From Rhodobacterales bacterium 32-67-9 (lineage in GTDB: Bacteria; Pseudomonadota; Alphaproteobacteria; Rhodobacterales; Rhodobacteraceae), in the NCBI GenBank assembly GCA_002280515.1, contig NCEA01000018.1, positions 1 through 64,000 on the forward strand: a stretch of 64,000 bases of DNA, in the 5' to 3' direction. The translations under genes were made by a program, and so were the position numbers. Of the stretch, positions 61,876 through 64,000 are shown one piece after another. Under the pieces are notes generated by a model that searched no databases, was not told the DNA's origin, and was given only the letters and a program-made list of their open reading frames with translations. Positions within the stretch are counted from its first letter, which is position 1, and every line of letters begins with the position of its first letter.

Positions 61876-62224
61876 ATGCGGCCCTCCTTGGCCGGTTGAC
61901 TTCTTCGACCCCGAGATAGGTGCGGGACCGTCCAAACGCAAAACGCACCCGTGGGCGCAACGCGCTGACGGATGGCGATCCCCTGACCTTCGGGGACCGG
62001 AAGCACTTATGGCTACCGGATCGGGCGGGCTCTACGCGGTTGCGCGGCGCGAGTCAAGGCAAGGGGGGCCTCGCGGGGCAGGAGGGGGCGGATCAGCATG
62101 GCGCGCCGGGTCCGGCCCTTGCCAAACCGCCCCTGTCCGGCTATAGGGCGCCTCTCGAATACCCCGCGGGGCCGGCCAAGTGGCATGCCGAGTCGCGCGT
62201 TCACTCTCGACCAAGGAGATGAAA
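61876..62224. other. divergent intergenic region between ffh and rpmI
   Basis: 349 bp with no gene. It contains the rpmI promoter at 62119-62147 and presumably the ffh promoter on the other strand. A small hairpin-prone stretch (TCCCCTGACCTTCGGGGA, near 61980) may be part of an RNA leader or a terminator. infC is not adjacent to rpmI here. Confidence 0.5.
62119..62147 (+). promoter_or_regulatory. probable sigma-70 promoter of rpmI-rplT
   Basis: TTGCCA (62119-62124), a 17-base spacer and TATAGG (62142-62147), giving a leader of about 70 nt before rpmI. Confidence 0.6.
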
Positions 62225-62425
62225 ATGCCCAAGATGAAGACGAAATCGGCCGCGAAGAAGCGGTTCAAGATGACGGCCTCGGGCCGCGTCAAGGCTGGTG
62301 TCGCCGGAAAGCGCCACGGCATGATCAAACGCTCGACGGACTTCATCCGCAAGGCCACCGGCACGATGCTGCTGGCCGACGCGGACGCGAAGATCGTCAA
62401 GAAATACATGCCCTACGACCGCTGA
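62225..62425 (+). CDS. rpmI: 50S ribosomal protein L35
   Basis: A 66-residue L35: [34 protein letters not shown]. The ATG at 62225 has AAGGAG seven bases upstream; the longer frame was rejected. rplT follows after 12 bp. Confidence 0.97.
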   Translation: MPKMKTKSAAKKRFKMTASGRVKAGVAGKRHGMIKRSTDFIRKATGTMLLADADAKIVKKYMPYDR

Positions 62426-62437
62426 GGAGCCAGACCC

Positions 62438-62800
62438 ATGTCCCGCGTTAAATCCGGCGTCGTCACGCACGCCCGTCACCGCAAGGTCATCAAGAAGGCG
62501 AAAGGCTACTACGCCGCGCGTTCGACCAACTTCCGCACCGCCACGCAGGCAGTGGACAAGGCCAATCAATACGCCACCCGCGACCGCAAGACCCGCAAGC
62601 GCAATTTCCGCGCGCTCTGGATCCAGCGGATCAACGCCGCGGTGCGCGCCATCGACGCCGAGCTGACCTATTCGCGCTTCGTCAACGCGCTCGGCCTCGC
62701 CGGGATCGAGGTGGACCGCAAGGTTCTCGCCGATCTCGCCGTGCATGAGCCGGCGGCGTTTGGCGCCATCGTCGAAAAGGCGAAGGCCGCGCTCGCGTAA
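62438..62800 (+). CDS. rplT: 50S ribosomal protein L20
   Basis: A 120-residue L20: [61 protein letters not shown] and [18 protein letters not shown]. It binds 23S rRNA early in assembly. A strong terminator follows. Confidence 0.97.
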   Translation: MSRVKSGVVTHARHRKVIKKAKGYYAARSTNFRTATQAVDKANQYATRDRKTRKRNFRALWIQRINAAVRAIDAELTYSRFVNALGLAGIEVDRKVLADLAVHEPAAFGAIVEKAKAALA

Positions 62801-62824
62801 CTCCTCTCCAAGAGGGACAGTTGG

Positions 62825-62867
62825 AACCCCGCGAGCGCCGGCAAGGCGCTTCGCGGGGTTTTTCTTT
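62825..62867 (+). terminator. rho-independent terminator of rpmI-rplT
   Basis: A long stem AACCCCGCGAGCGCC (62825-62839) and GGCGCTTCGCGGGGTT (62845-62860, one bulged T) with a five-base loop, followed by TTTCTTT. Confidence 0.85.
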
Positions 62868-62929
62868 GGTGCCTTGCAATGGCGGGGCGCCGTGGGTAGC
62901 ACGAGGTCCGAATGGGACCGGAGGGTCAG

Positions 62930-64000
62930 ATGGACGGATTGGACGCGCTGAAGGGCAAGTATCTGGGCGGGATCGCCGGGGCGGGCGACGAGGCCGCGCT
63001 GGAGGAGATCCGGCTGGCGGCACTTGGCAAGAAGGGCGAGATCTCCTCGAAGATGCGCGAACTGGGCCAGATGGCGCCGGAAGAGCGGCAGGCGGCGGGC
63101 GCCGCGCTCAACGCGCTGAAGGATGAGATCGACGTAGCACTCCGCGCCCGGAAGGCGGGGCTGGCCGATGCTGCGCTCGACGAACGCCTGAAGGCCGAGT
63201 GGCTCGACGTGACGCTGCCGGGGCGGCCGCGCCGGCAGGGCACGATCCATCCGGTTTCGCAGGTCACCGAGGAAGTCACGGCGATCTTCGCCGACATGGG
63301 CTTTGCCGTCGCCGAAGGCCCGCAGATCGAAAGCGACTGGTACAATTTCGACGCGCTCAACATCCCGCCCGAGCATCCGGCCCGGCAGGAACACGACACC
63401 TTCTTCATGGCGCGCGAGGCGGGCGACACCCGGCCGCCGCACGTCCTGCGCACCCATACCTCCCCGGTTCAGATCCGGGCGATGCAGACCCATGGCGCGC
63501 CGATCCGCGTCATCGCACCTGGCCGCGTCTACCGGATGGACATGGACCAGACCCATGCGCCGATGTTCCACCAGATCGAGGGGCTGGCGATCGACCGCGA
63601 CATCTCCATGGCCAACCTCAAGTGGGTGCTGGAGGAATTCTGCCGCGCCTTCTTCGAGGTCGATACCGTGGAACTCCGCTTCCGCGCCTCGCACTTCCCC
63701 TTCACCGAACCCTCGGCCGAGGTCGACATCCGCTATTCATCCGTCGGCGGCGCCCTGAAGATCGGCGAGGGCGAGAAGTGGATGGAAATCCTCGGCTCCG
63801 GCATGGTGCACCCGAAGGTGCTGGCGGCGGCGGGCGTGAACCCCGACGAATGGCAGGGTTTTGCTTTCGGCATGGGCATCGACCGGCTGGCGATGCTGAA
63901 ATACGGGATTCCCGATTTGCGCGCGTTCTTCGAGAGCGATTTGCGGTGGCTGAGGCACTACGGGTTTGCGGCGCTGGACATGCCGACGGTGAGCGGGGGG
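62930..64000 (+). CDS. pheS: phenylalanyl-tRNA synthetase alpha subunit (3' end outside window)
   Basis: The frame is open from ATG 62930 to the last base (357 codons), nearly the full length of PheS. The N-terminal coiled-coil (about 1-90; [16 protein letters not shown]) binds tRNA, and the class II core follows: motif 2 [38 protein letters not shown] and motif 3 [22 protein letters not shown]. It joins Phe to its tRNA together with PheT, expected just downstream. GGAGGG precedes the start by four bases. Confidence 0.95.
   Translation, partial: MDGLDALKGKYLGGIAGAGDEAALEEIRLAALGKKGEISSKMRELGQMAPEERQAAGAALNALKDEIDVALRARKAGLADAALDERLKAEWLDVTLPGRPRRQGTIHPVSQVTEEVTAIFADMGFAVAEGPQIESDWYNFDALNIPPEHPARQEHDTFFMAREAGDTRPPHVLRTHTSPVQIRAMQTHGAPIRVIAPGRVYRMDMDQTHAPMFHQIEGLAIDRDISMANLKWVLEEFCRAFFEVDTVELRFRASHFPFTEPSAEVDIRYSSVGGALKIGEGEKWMEILGSGMVHPKVLAAAGVNPDEWQGFAFGMGIDRLAMLKYGIPDLRAFFESDLRWLRHYGFAALDMPTVSGG

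Overview
The window is high-GC DNA of an alphaproteobacterium, most probably a Rhodobacteraceae (Rhodobacter/Paracoccus/roseobacter) chromosome. Supporting signs are a MipZ division-site ATPase, the rpsP-rimM-trmD and ffh gene orders, a TAXI-type TRAP transporter with a fused permease, abundant 4-base stop/start overlaps (ATGA, GTGA), and a GC hairpin followed by GGACCC and a TATTT-type tail that occurs twice. No rRNA, phage, IS element, CRISPR or integrase was seen. There is one tRNA, tRNA-Arg(ACG), at 10124-10200.

Layout. (1) 1-10200 is mostly housekeeping: the end of an SDR gene, then on the minus strand yidC-MOSC-yihA, an EAL protein with a degenerate GGDEF half, ttcA, a cysteine-synthase-like PLP enzyme and rpmH-rnpA-yidD; a histidine kinase without a neighbouring response regulator and the tRNA follow on the plus strand. 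(2) 10577-29303 is an accessory catabolic island: a CUT1-type sugar ABC transporter, four NTF2/SnoaL-like proteins, two HisD-family dehydrogenases, an SDR, a LacI-family regulator, a cupin, a zinc MetE-like methyltransferase, an alpha/beta hydrolase, an RraA-like protein, a small protein with an amidase, and an XRE-cupin regulator. Three copies of a LacI-type palindrome (TGCATTCGTATGCA) lie only at two promoters of this island, with the same promoter geometry at both. I do not recognise the substrate; this is the best candidate for an undescribed system. (3) 29748-33485 is a PqiA/PqiB/PqiC (MCE lipid transport) locus whose second PqiA half is broken. (4) 33503-48810 holds an XRE-cupin regulator, a TAXI-TRAP transporter with a UspA protein, and a second unusual set: a nitrilase-family enzyme, an Orn/Lys/Arg decarboxylase-like protein, an ATP-grasp ligase, a C45 Ntn-hydrolase, a class III aminotransferase, an FMN glutamate-synthase-like enzyme and a carboxymuconolactone-decarboxylase-like protein. 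(5) 48906-53318 is a small membrane protein and an RND efflux pair behind an ATTC-N8-GAAT palindrome of the SqrR/BigR type. (6) 53563-64000 is housekeeping again: mipZ, rplS-rpmE, trmD, rimM, rpsP, a chorismate mutase, four tandem GNAT genes behind ffh, rpmI-rplT and pheS, which runs off the end.

How the genes work together. In the island, the binding protein, two permeases and ATPase would import a sugar, polyol or similar small molecule; the dehydrogenases, NTF2-fold proteins, cupin, MetE-like and RraA-like proteins would process it; the LacI protein encoded in the same operon is the natural repressor of the palindromes. In the 38.8-48.8 kb set, the chemistry of the individual families (decarboxylation, ATP-dependent ligation, amide cleavage, transamination) suggests amine or amide metabolism beside a TRAP importer, but the pathway is inference only.

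All family assignments come from reading motifs; no database search was run.
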